In this document: one piece after another, positions 35,528 through 43,267 of the stretch
Layout: the number at the start of each line of letters is the position of its first letter
Position numbering within the stretch: position 1 is the first letter of the stretch
Assembly: GCA_022732885.1 (NCBI GenBank)
Contig: JAIJTS010000005.1
Location: 23,665 to 87,664, forward strand
Origin: Atopobium sp.
GTDB taxonomy: Bacteria; Actinomycetota; Coriobacteriia; Coriobacteriales; Atopobiaceae
Direction of reading: 5' to 3'
DNA: 64,000 bases
Made by a program: the position numbers and the translations under genes
The notes under the pieces: generated by a model
Told to the model about the DNA's origin: nothing
The model's input: only the letters and a program-made list of their open reading frames with translations
Databases searched by the model: none

Positions 35528-36158
35528 AAAAAGGTTTATAAAAGGTCTGTCATTATTGGTAGTTTTTGTTATTTGTGGCTTACTGATTAACAACTGGTTT
35601 TTTAAGTTGAATACTATGAGACTGCCAGAGTTAAAAAAGCAGGCAGCTCAGTATGTTGTGCAACAATATAATGCTTGTAAAAATGGTTCAAAGTCAGATT
35701 TTACTTCTGTTGATAACATTAACTTGGAAGATACAGAGATTGCTGGCCCGTTTTTGGGCGTTAGCAAAGCTGGTCCAGCAATATTGAACATAGACCTCTA
35801 TTGGACAATAAGTTCTCATGGAGTTCTTATTGGAACTGTTGAGCAAGATTTAGGACTATTTGCCATTGGGTCTAATTTTGGAACTCCAAAAATGTGGATT
35901 CAAACAAGGAATGCTGGACTGCTACAAGAAATGCATAAGCAAAAATTACCGTGCTTGGTTTGGACAGTTGCAGGAACAAATGGATGGCCTCCATGCTACC
36001 GATCAGATGGTTATTTAGGATTTTATAGCCCAGCAGATGGAAATTTTCACATCGAGAAAAATGATGAACAAGTATCAGAGATAATCGAATCTCATTTAGG
36101 GGAAGAACATCTAGATTTTATGGCAAATCCTGAACGAATCCTGGATTTAACCAAGTAA
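35514..36158 (+). CDS. Membrane-anchored hypothetical protein, partner of the cysteine protease
   Basis: A 214-residue protein with a basic N terminus (RRKRFIKG) and one transmembrane segment (LSLLVVFVICGLLINNWFF), leaving about 180 residues outside the cell. No known domain is recognised; two cysteines (in LPCLVW and PPCYRS) could form a disulfide. It overlaps the protease gene by 14 bases with GTGAGGTG upstream, so translation is coupled, and it shares its AT-rich composition. A role as inhibitor, chaperone or co-factor of the protease is possible but unproven. Confidence 0.72.
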   Translation: MMQRRKRFIKGLSLLVVFVICGLLINNWFFKLNTMRLPELKKQAAQYVVQQYNACKNGSKSDFTSVDNINLEDTEIAGPFLGVSKAGPAILNIDLYWTISSHGVLIGTVEQDLGLFAIGSNFGTPKMWIQTRNAGLLQEMHKQKLPCLVWTVAGTNGWPPCYRSDGYLGFYSPADGNFHIEKNDEQVSEIIESHLGEEHLDFMANPERILDLTK

Positions 36159-36182
36159 TTTTGCGGCATTTTCGCTGTTCTA

Positions 36183-36219
36183 AAACAAGAGTCAGTTTAA
36201 TTTGAGCTGACTCTTGTTT
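36183..36219 (+). terminator. Terminator after the protease operon
   Basis: Thirteen-bp perfect stem (AAACAAGAGTCAG / CTGACTCTTGTTT) with an 11-base loop. Confidence 0.88.
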
Positions 36220-36249
36220 AATCTTCACAACATATCCGTAATTTCTAAA

Positions 36250-36288
36250 GGTAAACGGTAGTAAAACATCGGTAAACGGTAGTTGACA
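36250..36288 (+). promoter_or_regulatory. Direct-repeat operator abutting a TTGACA -35 box
   Basis: The 13-mer GGTAAACGGTAGT occurs at 36250-36262 and 36271-36283, 21 bases apart (two helical turns). Each copy holds two GGTA units, at 36250, 36257, 36271 and 36278, all on a 7-base grid. TTGACA (36283-36288) overlaps the last base of the second copy. A weak TAGTTA lies 16 bases further (36305-36310). The E. coli sialic-acid repressor NanR (GntR family) binds GGTATA direct repeats, which makes a similar regulator a reasonable guess. Confidence 0.55.
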
Positions 36289-36350
36289 ATGATTACTATT
36301 TATGTAGTTAGTTAAATAATTTATATATTTAACACGGTGAAAAAATAATA

Positions 36351-36377
36351 AAGCCCGCTAACTGCGGGCCTTCTTTG
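36351..36377 (+). terminator. Possible attenuator or small-RNA terminator
   Basis: GCCCGC / GCGGGC stem with a five-base loop, flanked by AA and TT pairs across a one-base mismatch, followed by TTCTTT. It would end a short transcript of about 60 bases from the TTGACA promoter unless read through. Confidence 0.45.
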
Positions 36378-36581
36378 CTGCTATTAAGATTTACATGTAG
36401 TAGATAATACATCAAAACACGTTTTTATATTTTGAGCAGCCAATGAGCGAGAAATTAATACCGTTGAGCGAACTGTCTTTAAAACAAATAATTTTTCTTC
36501 CTATAGTTATGTAGATGTAAGCCACACAAGTGGCGTTGGCGCCACGTTGTGGCAAGGAGAGTTTTTTAGAAAGAGGCAGAA

Positions 36582-38180
36582 ATGAGCGAGTTTATTAATC
36601 GTCCACTTTCGCGTCGTAGCTTCCTTGGAGGAGCAACTGTAGCAGCTGGTCTTGGTCTTACCGCTTGCGGTGGACAGCAGAAGGCGGCTGAAGCTCCATC
36701 TGGAAAGGAAGGCGGCGGCACAATTACCGCAGGTACTGCTTATTCAACCCAGAATTATGATCCATCTACCACTTCATCAGCACTTGCTCTTGGTGTTAAC
36801 TGGCAGGTAGTTGAGGGTCTCTATGGTCTTAACTTCCACGACTACTCTACATTCAATGAGCTTGCTACCGCTGATCCTAAGAAGGTTGACGATAACACCT
36901 TTGAGATTACCATCCGTGACGGCGCAAAGTTCTCTGATGGTAACGAGGTCAAGGCAGATGACGTTGTTGAGTCTTTTAAGCGTTCTTCTGCAAAGGGTAG
37001 CGTTTATGTTCCAATGCTTGCTCCAATTGCTTCCGTAGAGAAGAAGGATGACAAGACCGTCACCGTTAAGACCACTATTGCTAACTTCTCCCTCCTCAAG
37101 GAGCGTCTGTCCATTGTTCGCGTTGTTCCAGCAAGCAGCTCTCAGGATGAGATGAAGAAGCAGCCAGTTGGTTCTGGTCCATGGCAGTTTGAGTCCATCT
37201 CTGACAACACTCTTGACCTTGTTCCTAACAAAAACTACAACGGCGCAACTCCTGCTAAGGATGAGAAGCTCCACTATGACATCCTTAAGGATCCAACCGC
37301 TCGTCTGACTGCTCAGCAGGATGGAACCACCCTTGCTATGGAAATGGTTCCTGCAGACGCTGTAGATCAGCTCAAGGGCGCAGGCTGCACCGTTGATACT
37401 GTTCAGGGATTTGGCGTTCGCTTTGCAATGTTTAACCTTGGCAAGGCTCCTTGGGATAACGTTAAGGTTCGTCAGGCATGCCTCTACGCACTTGATACAG
37501 ACAAGATGCTCTCCAATGCATTCTCTGGTCAGGCAGAGGTTGCTACCAGCTACCTTCCTTCTTCTTTTGCTAACTATCACAAGGCATCTACCGTCTATGC
37601 TCACGATGTTGACAAGGCTAAGAAGCTCATTTCTGAGTCTGGTATCACTCCTGGCAACGTTGTCCTTCGCACTACCGATAACGAGCAGGTTAAGTCCATG
37701 GCAACTCAGGTCAAGAATGACCTCGATGCACTCGGATTTAGCGTAAGCATCGTTTCCGATACATCTCCAGCAACCTATGCTGCAATTGACGCTACTGACG
37801 GCTCCTGGGATATCCTGCTTGCTCCTGGTGATCCTTCCTGCTTCGGCGCAGACGTCGACCTGCTGCTCAACTGGTGGTATGGCGATAACGTTTGGATGAC
37901 CAAGCGTTGTCCATGGAAGGAGTCTGCTGAGTGGAAGAAACTTCACGAGCTTATGAACAAGGCTCTTGGCCAGTCTGGTGCTGATCAGCAGTCTACTTGG
38001 AACGAGTGCTTTGACATCATTGCTGAGAGCGTTCCTCTGTACCCAGTTCTCTTCGCTAAGACTTTCACCGCTTCTTGGAGCGAGAAGCCAAACGCTAACG
38101 GCGTTGCTCTCAAGGGCTTCAAGGGCATCGGAACCACTGGTCTGTCCTTCATTGATGTCAACACGGTTACTGCTAGCTAA
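36582..38180 (+). CDS. SBP family 5 lipoprotein, probable sialic-acid-binding protein (SatA/SiaE-like)
   Basis: A 532-residue lipoprotein with twin-arginine motif SRRSFLGG (residues 10-17) and lipobox LTAC (Cys29). Family 5 landmarks: KFSDGNEVKADDVVESFKR and NVKVRQACLYALDTDKML. The operon behind it encodes permease, permease-ATPase fusion, ATPase and then sialic-acid catabolic genes. This is the same component set as the Haemophilus ducreyi SatABCD and Corynebacterium SiaEFGI sialic-acid importers, whose binding proteins belong to this family, so N-acetylneuraminate is the likely ligand. Peptide binding cannot be excluded from sequence alone. AGAGGCAG precedes the ATG. Confidence 0.82.
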   Translation: MSEFINRPLSRRSFLGGATVAAGLGLTACGGQQKAAEAPSGKEGGGTITAGTAYSTQNYDPSTTSSALALGVNWQVVEGLYGLNFHDYSTFNELATADPKKVDDNTFEITIRDGAKFSDGNEVKADDVVESFKRSSAKGSVYVPMLAPIASVEKKDDKTVTVKTTIANFSLLKERLSIVRVVPASSSQDEMKKQPVGSGPWQFESISDNTLDLVPNKNYNGATPAKDEKLHYDILKDPTARLTAQQDGTTLAMEMVPADAVDQLKGAGCTVDTVQGFGVRFAMFNLGKAPWDNVKVRQACLYALDTDKMLSNAFSGQAEVATSYLPSSFANYHKASTVYAHDVDKAKKLISESGITPGNVVLRTTDNEQVKSMATQVKNDLDALGFSVSIVSDTSPATYAAIDATDGSWDILLAPGDPSCFGADVDLLLNWWYGDNVWMTKRCPWKESAEWKKLHELMNKALGQSGADQQSTWNECFDIIAESVPLYPVLFAKTFTASWSEKPNANGVALKGFKGIGTTGLSFIDVNTVTAS

Positions 38181-38218
38181 TTTGCTGGCATTACGCGCTT
38201 AGCATCTCATATATTGGG

Positions 38219-38253
38219 GCCCGAGCGTTTTACCTATAACGCTCGGGCTTTTG
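38219..38253 (+). terminator. Terminator/attenuator between binding protein and permease
   Basis: Eleven-bp perfect stem (GCCCGAGCGTT / AACGCTCGGGC) followed by TTTTG. As in the first oligopeptide operon it separates the binding-protein gene from the membrane genes. Confidence 0.88.
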
Positions 38254-38336
38254 TGCACAAATTTACTATTGAGATGCGTTAAAGTCTGATTAGAATTTTA
38301 TTTGTACTGTTTGTTTTAAAGAGAGAGGGGGAGATA

Positions 38337-39293
38337 GTGAACAACCTATTACGTCTTATCGGACGCCGTCTTATTGCGCTGCCGATTATGGCTTTAGGCG
38401 TCACCTTTCTCGTATTCTTCCTAATGTCTTTCTCGCATGTTGATCCTGCATACAATGCTTTGGGAGAGTCTGCTTCTGCAGAAGCTATCCAGCAGTATCA
38501 CATTGAGAATGGCCTTGATGATCCATGGCCTGTGAGATATGTACGTTATATCGGTGATGTTGCTCATGGAAACTTGGGTACCTATGGCACTTCTCACTAT
38601 TCAGTTGCTGCAAGAATTTCAAAGGCTTTGCCAGTAACTATGCAGTTGACCTTTATGGGTCTCTTTATTGGCGCAATAGTTTCATTTACGTTGGGCGTTA
38701 TTGCGGCTCTCTATAGAGACCAATGGCCCGATCAAATCATCCGTGTATTCTCAATTGCCGGTCTTGCAACGCCATCATTCTGGTTGGCAGTTCTTTTGAT
38801 TCTGGTCTTTGCGTCTACGCTCAAGCTTTTGCCTGCCTCTGGAGCACTGCCAGACCCTACGGTAAATCTTGGCGGCTACTTTGCCCGTATGATTATGCCG
38901 GCATTTGCACTTGCAGTTCCAATGTCTGGTCAGATGACTCGTATTGTTCGTACTGCAATGGTTGAGGAGCTGGATAAGGACTACGTCCGTACAGCTCGCG
39001 GTGCCGGTATTCCAGAGAGAATCGTTATCGCAAGAAACGTTCTGCGCAACGCTCTTATTACCCCTGTAACCACACTTGGTCTCAAGATTGGTTACCTCAT
39101 GGGTGGCGCCGTTGTTATTGAGGTTATCTTTAACCTTCCTGGCATGGGTACCGCTATTCTCGAGGGCATCCAGGGTAACGAGGCAATGCTTGTTCAGGGT
39201 GTTGTTGTTGTCGTTGCACTGTCCTTCATCATCATCAACATTGTTGTTGATATGTTGTACATCTTGATTAACCCACGCATTAGGACGGTGTAG
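38337..39293 (+). CDS. ABC transporter permease (DppB type; SatB-like)
   Basis: A 318-residue permease with about six membrane segments. N-terminal LIGRRLIALPIMALGVTFLVFFLMSF and the EAA loop near DKDYVRTARGAGIPERIVIARNVLRNALIT identify a DppB-type subunit. The GTG start follows AGAGGGGGAG. Four bases separate it from the next gene. Together with the permease half of that gene it forms the channel of the presumed sialic-acid importer. Confidence 0.9.
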   Translation: MNNLLRLIGRRLIALPIMALGVTFLVFFLMSFSHVDPAYNALGESASAEAIQQYHIENGLDDPWPVRYVRYIGDVAHGNLGTYGTSHYSVAARISKALPVTMQLTFMGLFIGAIVSFTLGVIAALYRDQWPDQIIRVFSIAGLATPSFWLAVLLILVFASTLKLLPASGALPDPTVNLGGYFARMIMPAFALAVPMSGQMTRIVRTAMVEELDKDYVRTARGAGIPERIVIARNVLRNALITPVTTLGLKIGYLMGGAVVIEVIFNLPGMGTAILEGIQGNEAMLVQGVVVVVALSFIIINIVVDMLYILINPRIRTV

Positions 39294-39297
39294 TGCG

Positions 39298-41337
39298 ATG
39301 GTACAAATTAGAAAAAAACAAGTCGAGAAGCTCGAAGAAGCTGCAGCAAAGGGTTTAACCTTTGGTGGCTTTAAGAAGATGAAGACAGCTTCCAAGATTG
39401 CTCTTGTTATTCTTGTCTTGGTTGTCCTTGTTTCTGTCTTTGCAAACCTTATTGCTCCACATAACCCACTTGAGATTTTCAACGCTCGTCAGGCTCCAGG
39501 AAATGGATTCATTTTTGGTACTGACGATAAGGGCCGCGACATTCTTTCTCGCATGCTCTATGGTGGTCAGTATTCACTGGTCATTGGTTTTGGCGCTACG
39601 GGTATGGCGCTTTTATGTGGCTCAATTATTGGTGCAATTGCAGCTGTTTCTAGAAAGGCTGTCTCTGAGGTCATCATGCGTGTGCTCGACATCATCATGT
39701 CGTTCCCAGGCATCGCACTTGCAGCAGTCTTTGTTTCTATTCTGGGTAACAGTGTTCCTTCAATTATCTTTGCTATTGGCTTTATGTACACGCCACAGAT
39801 TGCACGTATTGTTCGCGCAAATATCGTAAGCGAGTACGGTGAGGATTACGTAAGGGCAACCATTGTTTCTGGTGCTCGCGCTCCTTGGATTCTGTGGAAG
39901 CATGTTCTTCGTAACTGCATTGCTCCAATCATGGTCTTTACCGTTACGCTTGTTGCAGACGCAATCATCTTTGAGGCATCCCTGACCTTCATTGGAGCAG
40001 GTATTGCAGAGCCAACTCCAACATGGGGTAATATTTTGGCTGATGCTCGTGCTGGCGTTCTTGCTGGTCGTTGGTGGCAGGCATTCTTCCCAGGCTTGGC
40101 TATTATGTTGACTTGCCTGGCACTGAACATCCTCTCTGAGGGTCTTACTGACGCTATGGCAGCAGCACCTGGCGCTCCTGTTGATACAGAGAACTCTGAC
40201 TCCAGGCGCGCAGATGACATCTTGGCATCTGATCCAGTTCGTGCGTATGCAGAGCAGGCAGAGTCTCTTGAGCGCCGGCTTAACGCACTCAAGGAGGTTG
40301 AGCTTTCCAGAACTGATAGGCGTAAGCCTGACTATGATGTAAAGCCGCTACTCAGTGTTAAAGACCTTTGCATCAGCTTTGAGTCTCACGGAGACGTTAA
40401 GGTTGTTGACCACGTAAGCTTTGATGTTCGTCCTGGTCAGTGCATGGCGCTGGTTGGCGAGTCTGGCTGCGGTAAGTCTATTACCACCAAGGTCATCATG
40501 GGTCTAACTGATCCAAAAGAGACCATTACTGGTGAGGTTCTCTACAAAGATCAAGACCTTCTGAAGCTCTCCAAAGAAGAGCATCGCAAACTGCTTGGAC
40601 ACGAGCTTGCAATGGTCTATCAGGATGCGTTGTCTTCCTTGAACCCTTCCATGCTTATCTCTTCTCAGATGAAGCAGCTTACTAGCAGGGGAGGCACCCG
40701 TACTGCAGAGGAGCTTCTGGAGCTTGTAGGCTTGGATCCAAAGCGTACGCTTGAGTCCTATCCACACGAGCTTTCTGGTGGTCAGCGCCAGCGTGTTCTG
40801 ATTGCTATGGCTCTTACCCGCGATCCTTCTCTGGTTATCTGCGACGAGCCAACAACCGCTCTGGACGTTACTGTTCAGAAGCAGGTCATCAAGCTCTTAA
40901 ATGACCTCCAGCGTCGTCTTGGCTTCGCAATGATCTTTGTTAGCCACGACCTTGCACTTGTTGCTGAGGTTGCTTCTGAGATTACCGTTATGTACGCAGG
41001 TCAGGTTATTGAGCAGGCAGCTACCACTGAGCTTCTGACCAATCCTGTCCACGAGTACACCCGCGGTCTTCTCGGCTCTGTTCTTTCCATTGAGGAAGGT
41101 GCACAGGACGGTACCAGGCTTCACCAGGTACCAGGTTCTGTTCCTTCTCCAGAGGACTTCCCAACAGGTGACAGGTTTGCTCCTCGTTCAAGCCATCCAG
41201 ACTTGGGTCTTGAGGTACATCCTGTTATTAAGGAGATTCCTGGTAAGCACCATCGTTTCTCCGAGCTGCCTGATGAGTATCTGAAGGAGCATGGTCTTGT
41301 GCCTTACCTTGAGCGTTCTCAAAAGGAGGTGAGGTAA
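39298..41337 (+). CDS. Fused ABC permease-ATPase (DppC + DppD; SatC-like)
   Basis: A 679-residue fusion. Residues about 30-290 form a DppC-type permease (FGTDDKGRDILSRMLYGG, EAA loop near EDYVRATIVSGARAPWILWKHVLRN). An Ala/Glu/Arg-rich linker (about 295-345) leads to a complete ATPase with Walker A GESGCGKS (about 387), signature LSGGQRQR (about 491) and Walker B VICDEP, plus the C-terminal oligopeptide-transporter extension. No frameshift or internal start is needed. The same permease-ATPase fusion is found in SatABCD-type sialic-acid importers. It directly abuts the next ATPase gene. Confidence 0.92.
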   Translation: MVQIRKKQVEKLEEAAAKGLTFGGFKKMKTASKIALVILVLVVLVSVFANLIAPHNPLEIFNARQAPGNGFIFGTDDKGRDILSRMLYGGQYSLVIGFGATGMALLCGSIIGAIAAVSRKAVSEVIMRVLDIIMSFPGIALAAVFVSILGNSVPSIIFAIGFMYTPQIARIVRANIVSEYGEDYVRATIVSGARAPWILWKHVLRNCIAPIMVFTVTLVADAIIFEASLTFIGAGIAEPTPTWGNILADARAGVLAGRWWQAFFPGLAIMLTCLALNILSEGLTDAMAAAPGAPVDTENSDSRRADDILASDPVRAYAEQAESLERRLNALKEVELSRTDRRKPDYDVKPLLSVKDLCISFESHGDVKVVDHVSFDVRPGQCMALVGESGCGKSITTKVIMGLTDPKETITGEVLYKDQDLLKLSKEEHRKLLGHELAMVYQDALSSLNPSMLISSQMKQLTSRGGTRTAEELLELVGLDPKRTLESYPHELSGGQRQRVLIAMALTRDPSLVICDEPTTALDVTVQKQVIKLLNDLQRRLGFAMIFVSHDLALVAEVASEITVMYAGQVIEQAATTELLTNPVHEYTRGLLGSVLSIEEGAQDGTRLHQVPGSVPSPEDFPTGDRFAPRSSHPDLGLEVHPVIKEIPGKHHRFSELPDEYLKEHGLVPYLERSQKEVR

Positions 41338-42159
41338 ATGGCTACAACAACTGAAGAGCAGCCAATTATCTTCCTCGATGACATTTCGGTAACGTTTAAG
41401 ACACGTACAGGCTCAATCTTTAAGCCTAATAAGGTCCACGCAGTACAGAATGTTTCGCTTAAGCTTATGCCTGGTGAGACCATTGGTATTGTTGGTGAGT
41501 CTGGCTGCGGAAAGTCCACTACTGCAAATGTCATGTGTGGTCTTCAGTCACCAACGTCTGGCCATGTGTACTTCAAGGGAATGGATGTTACCAAGCGTAC
41601 TCCAGAGCTCAGGAAGCAGATTGGACGCGTTGTCTCTGTTGTTTTCCAGGACCCAGCAACTGCTCTTAACCCTCGTATGATTGTTAGAGATCAGCTCATG
41701 GATCCACTGTTGGTGCACAAGGTAGGAACAGAAGAGGAGCGAGAAGCCCGTATTAATGAGCTAGTCAGTTTGGTAGGACTTCCTCATTCCGCTCTCCGCG
41801 CTCTTCCTGGTCAGCTCTCTGGTGGTCAGCGTCAGCGCGTTGCTATTGCACGTGCACTTTCTCTGAATCCATCAGCAATCATTGCTGACGAGCCTACTTC
41901 CGCACTGGATGTTTCTGTTCGTGCACAGATTTTGAACTTGCTCACTGACCTCAAGTCTGAGCTGGGTCTCTCGATGATCTTTATTTCGCACGATATTCAG
42001 ACTGTCCGCTATGTTTCTGACCGCATCATTGTTATGAACCACGGCCAGATTATGGAAGATGGTCCTGCTAAGCAGGTCTTCGAGCATCCAACAGATCCTT
42101 ACACTAAGACGCTTTTGGGTGCTGCTCCATCTTTGCTTCATCCTAAATTGGGTGAGTAG
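41338..42159 (+). CDS. ABC transporter ATP-binding protein (DppF type; SatD-like)
   Basis: A 273-residue ATPase: Walker [10 protein letters not shown] (about residue 51), signature LSGGQRQR (about 160), Walker B IIADEPTSALD and switch His in FISHDIQ. It lacks most of the cysteine-containing C-terminal extension of other OppF proteins, ending shortly after the LLGAAPSL segment. The ATG follows the previous stop without gap; AAAGGAGGTGA lies inside the previous gene. A terminator follows. Confidence 0.92.
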   Translation: MATTTEEQPIIFLDDISVTFKTRTGSIFKPNKVHAVQNVSLKLMPGETIGIVGESGCGKSTTANVMCGLQSPTSGHVYFKGMDVTKRTPELRKQIGRVVSVVFQDPATALNPRMIVRDQLMDPLLVHKVGTEEEREARINELVSLVGLPHSALRALPGQLSGGQRQRVAIARALSLNPSAIIADEPTSALDVSVRAQILNLLTDLKSELGLSMIFISHDIQTVRYVSDRIIVMNHGQIMEDGPAKQVFEHPTDPYTKTLLGAAPSLLHPKLGE

Positions 42160-42181
42160 CGCTTTTCGTTTTTGTTTGATC

Positions 42182-42208
42182 AGAGCGCAGCTTAGGCTGC
42201 GCTCTTTT
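42182..42208 (+). terminator. Terminator after the ABC operon
   Basis: Ten-bp perfect stem (AGAGCGCAGC / GCTGCGCTCT) with four-base loop, followed by TTT. Read-through into the esterase gene 20 bases on is likely because no separate promoter is obvious. Confidence 0.8.
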
Positions 42209-42226
42209 AGCTTGTTAGGTGGATCA

Positions 42227-43267
42227 ATGCACCAAGAAATGCTTGAGCTGACAGAATTGAAAGCAGCTCATGCTTTGACGCCCTATCCTTCGGATTTTGA
42301 GGCGTTTTGGAAGGCGAGAATGGAGGAGGCAGATAACGCTCCTCTAGAATGGCAGGTTGCTCCTTCAGCAGAGGTTACGTCAACTGCCTTAGCTCACTTT
42401 TTTGATTTGACGTTTGTGGGTATTGATGGAGCAGAAGTCTATGCCAAGTATCTGCGTCCGCAGACTGCTTCAAGCGTAAAAACTCCACTTGTCCTTCAAT
42501 TTCATGGCTATCCAGGATCTTCTCGCAGCTGGTTTGAGCAGAGCTCTTTTTTAGGTATGGGTTGCTCACTGATTGCGCTTGATAACCCAGGGCAGGGTGG
42601 CCGCAGTTTGGACGGAAGTTCTTATAAGAGCACTACCGTCTCTGGTCACTTAGTGCTTGGACTAGATGGGCCTGTAGAGGATCTTTACTTTGTTCATCTC
42701 TATCAGAACATTCGCTTACTTTGTAGAATTGTCCGCCAGCTTGAAGGCATTGATACAGGTCGTGTTTTTGTAAACGGTGCGTCGCAGGGAGGCGGTATTG
42801 GTCTTGCTACCTGCGCACTCAATCAGAACCTTATCAATAGGGCAGCAATTCTTTATCCCTTCCTCACTGATTTTAGGTGTGTGTGGGAGCTTAATGCTGA
42901 CGAGGTGGCTTACGAGGGGATTCGCTATTATTCCCGTTGGTTTGATGCAGACGGCTCTCGCGTTGATGAGGTCTTTGCAAAGCTTGCCTACATTGACTCA
43001 GCTAATTTTGCACGTCTAGTTACCTGTCCTGTGCTTTTTGGCACTGGACTTGATGACCCAGTAGTTCCTCCAGAGGCTCAATTTGCGGCTTATAATGCTC
43101 TGACCTGCCCAAAGAGACATCTCCTTTATCCTGGCTTTGCGCATGAAGAGATTGGTGATTTTGACGATAAAATCATTGATTTTTTCTGCTCAGAAAATGG
43201 GGAGCAAGCTCTTGAAGAGCTGGACTCGTCTTTTCCTGCTCAGGCAGAAGGCGAGGTGAAAGCATGA
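42227..43267 (+). CDS. Acetyl-esterase, AXE1/cephalosporin-C deacetylase family
   Basis: A 346-residue cytoplasmic alpha/beta hydrolase. N-terminal YPSDFEAFWKARM is a hallmark of the acetyl xylan esterase/cephalosporin-C deacetylase family. Catalytic triad: Ser186 in VNGASQGGG, Asp in GTGLDDPVVPP and His in YPGFAHEEIG. In this context the likely substrate is O-acetylated sialic acid, which must be deacetylated before lyase cleavage; the dedicated enzyme NanS belongs to other folds, so this is inferred. The ATG at 42227 has AGGTGG four bases upstream; the frame is open far upstream but overlaps the ABC ATPase gene. Overlaps the next gene by four bases. Confidence 0.86.
   Translation: MHQEMLELTELKAAHALTPYPSDFEAFWKARMEEADNAPLEWQVAPSAEVTSTALAHFFDLTFVGIDGAEVYAKYLRPQTASSVKTPLVLQFHGYPGSSRSWFEQSSFLGMGCSLIALDNPGQGGRSLDGSSYKSTTVSGHLVLGLDGPVEDLYFVHLYQNIRLLCRIVRQLEGIDTGRVFVNGASQGGGIGLATCALNQNLINRAAILYPFLTDFRCVWELNADEVAYEGIRYYSRWFDADGSRVDEVFAKLAYIDSANFARLVTCPVLFGTGLDDPVVPPEAQFAAYNALTCPKRHLLYPGFAHEEIGDFDDKIIDFFCSENGEQALEELDSSFPAQAEGEVKA

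Larger units (their letters stand above)
36159..36581 (+). promoter_or_regulatory. 423-base regulatory region before the sialic-acid module
   Basis: No gene is seen. In order it contains the terminator of the protease operon, four GGTA hexamer-like repeats with an adjoining TTGACA, a second hairpin at 36351-36377, and a TATAGT hexamer (36502-36507) as possible start-proximal -10 box about 75 bases before the binding-protein ATG. Confidence 0.5.

Noticed and set aside
36250..36283. CRISPR-like repeat
   Set aside because: Only two copies of 13 bases with an eight-base gap, no further units, no cas genes, and directly joined to a -35 box; an operator fits better.
2445..36507. TATAGT hexamers before several binding-protein genes as full sigma-70 promoters
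   Set aside because: Hexamers at 2445, 36502 and 57240 look like -10 boxes, but none has a convincing -35 at 16-18 bases, so I mention them only within regulatory regions.
36777..37946. Long minus-strand open frame (389 codons) opposite the 36582 binding-protein gene
   Set aside because: It is antisense to a clear SBP family gene with biased codons; its translation has no recognisable domain and is rich in Cys, Asn and Val as shadow frames of such genes are.
39298..41337. Frameshift or missed stop between permease and ATPase halves
   Set aside because: The frame is continuous with a charged linker and no leftover start or ribosome-binding site at the junction; the same fusion is known from Sat-type importers.
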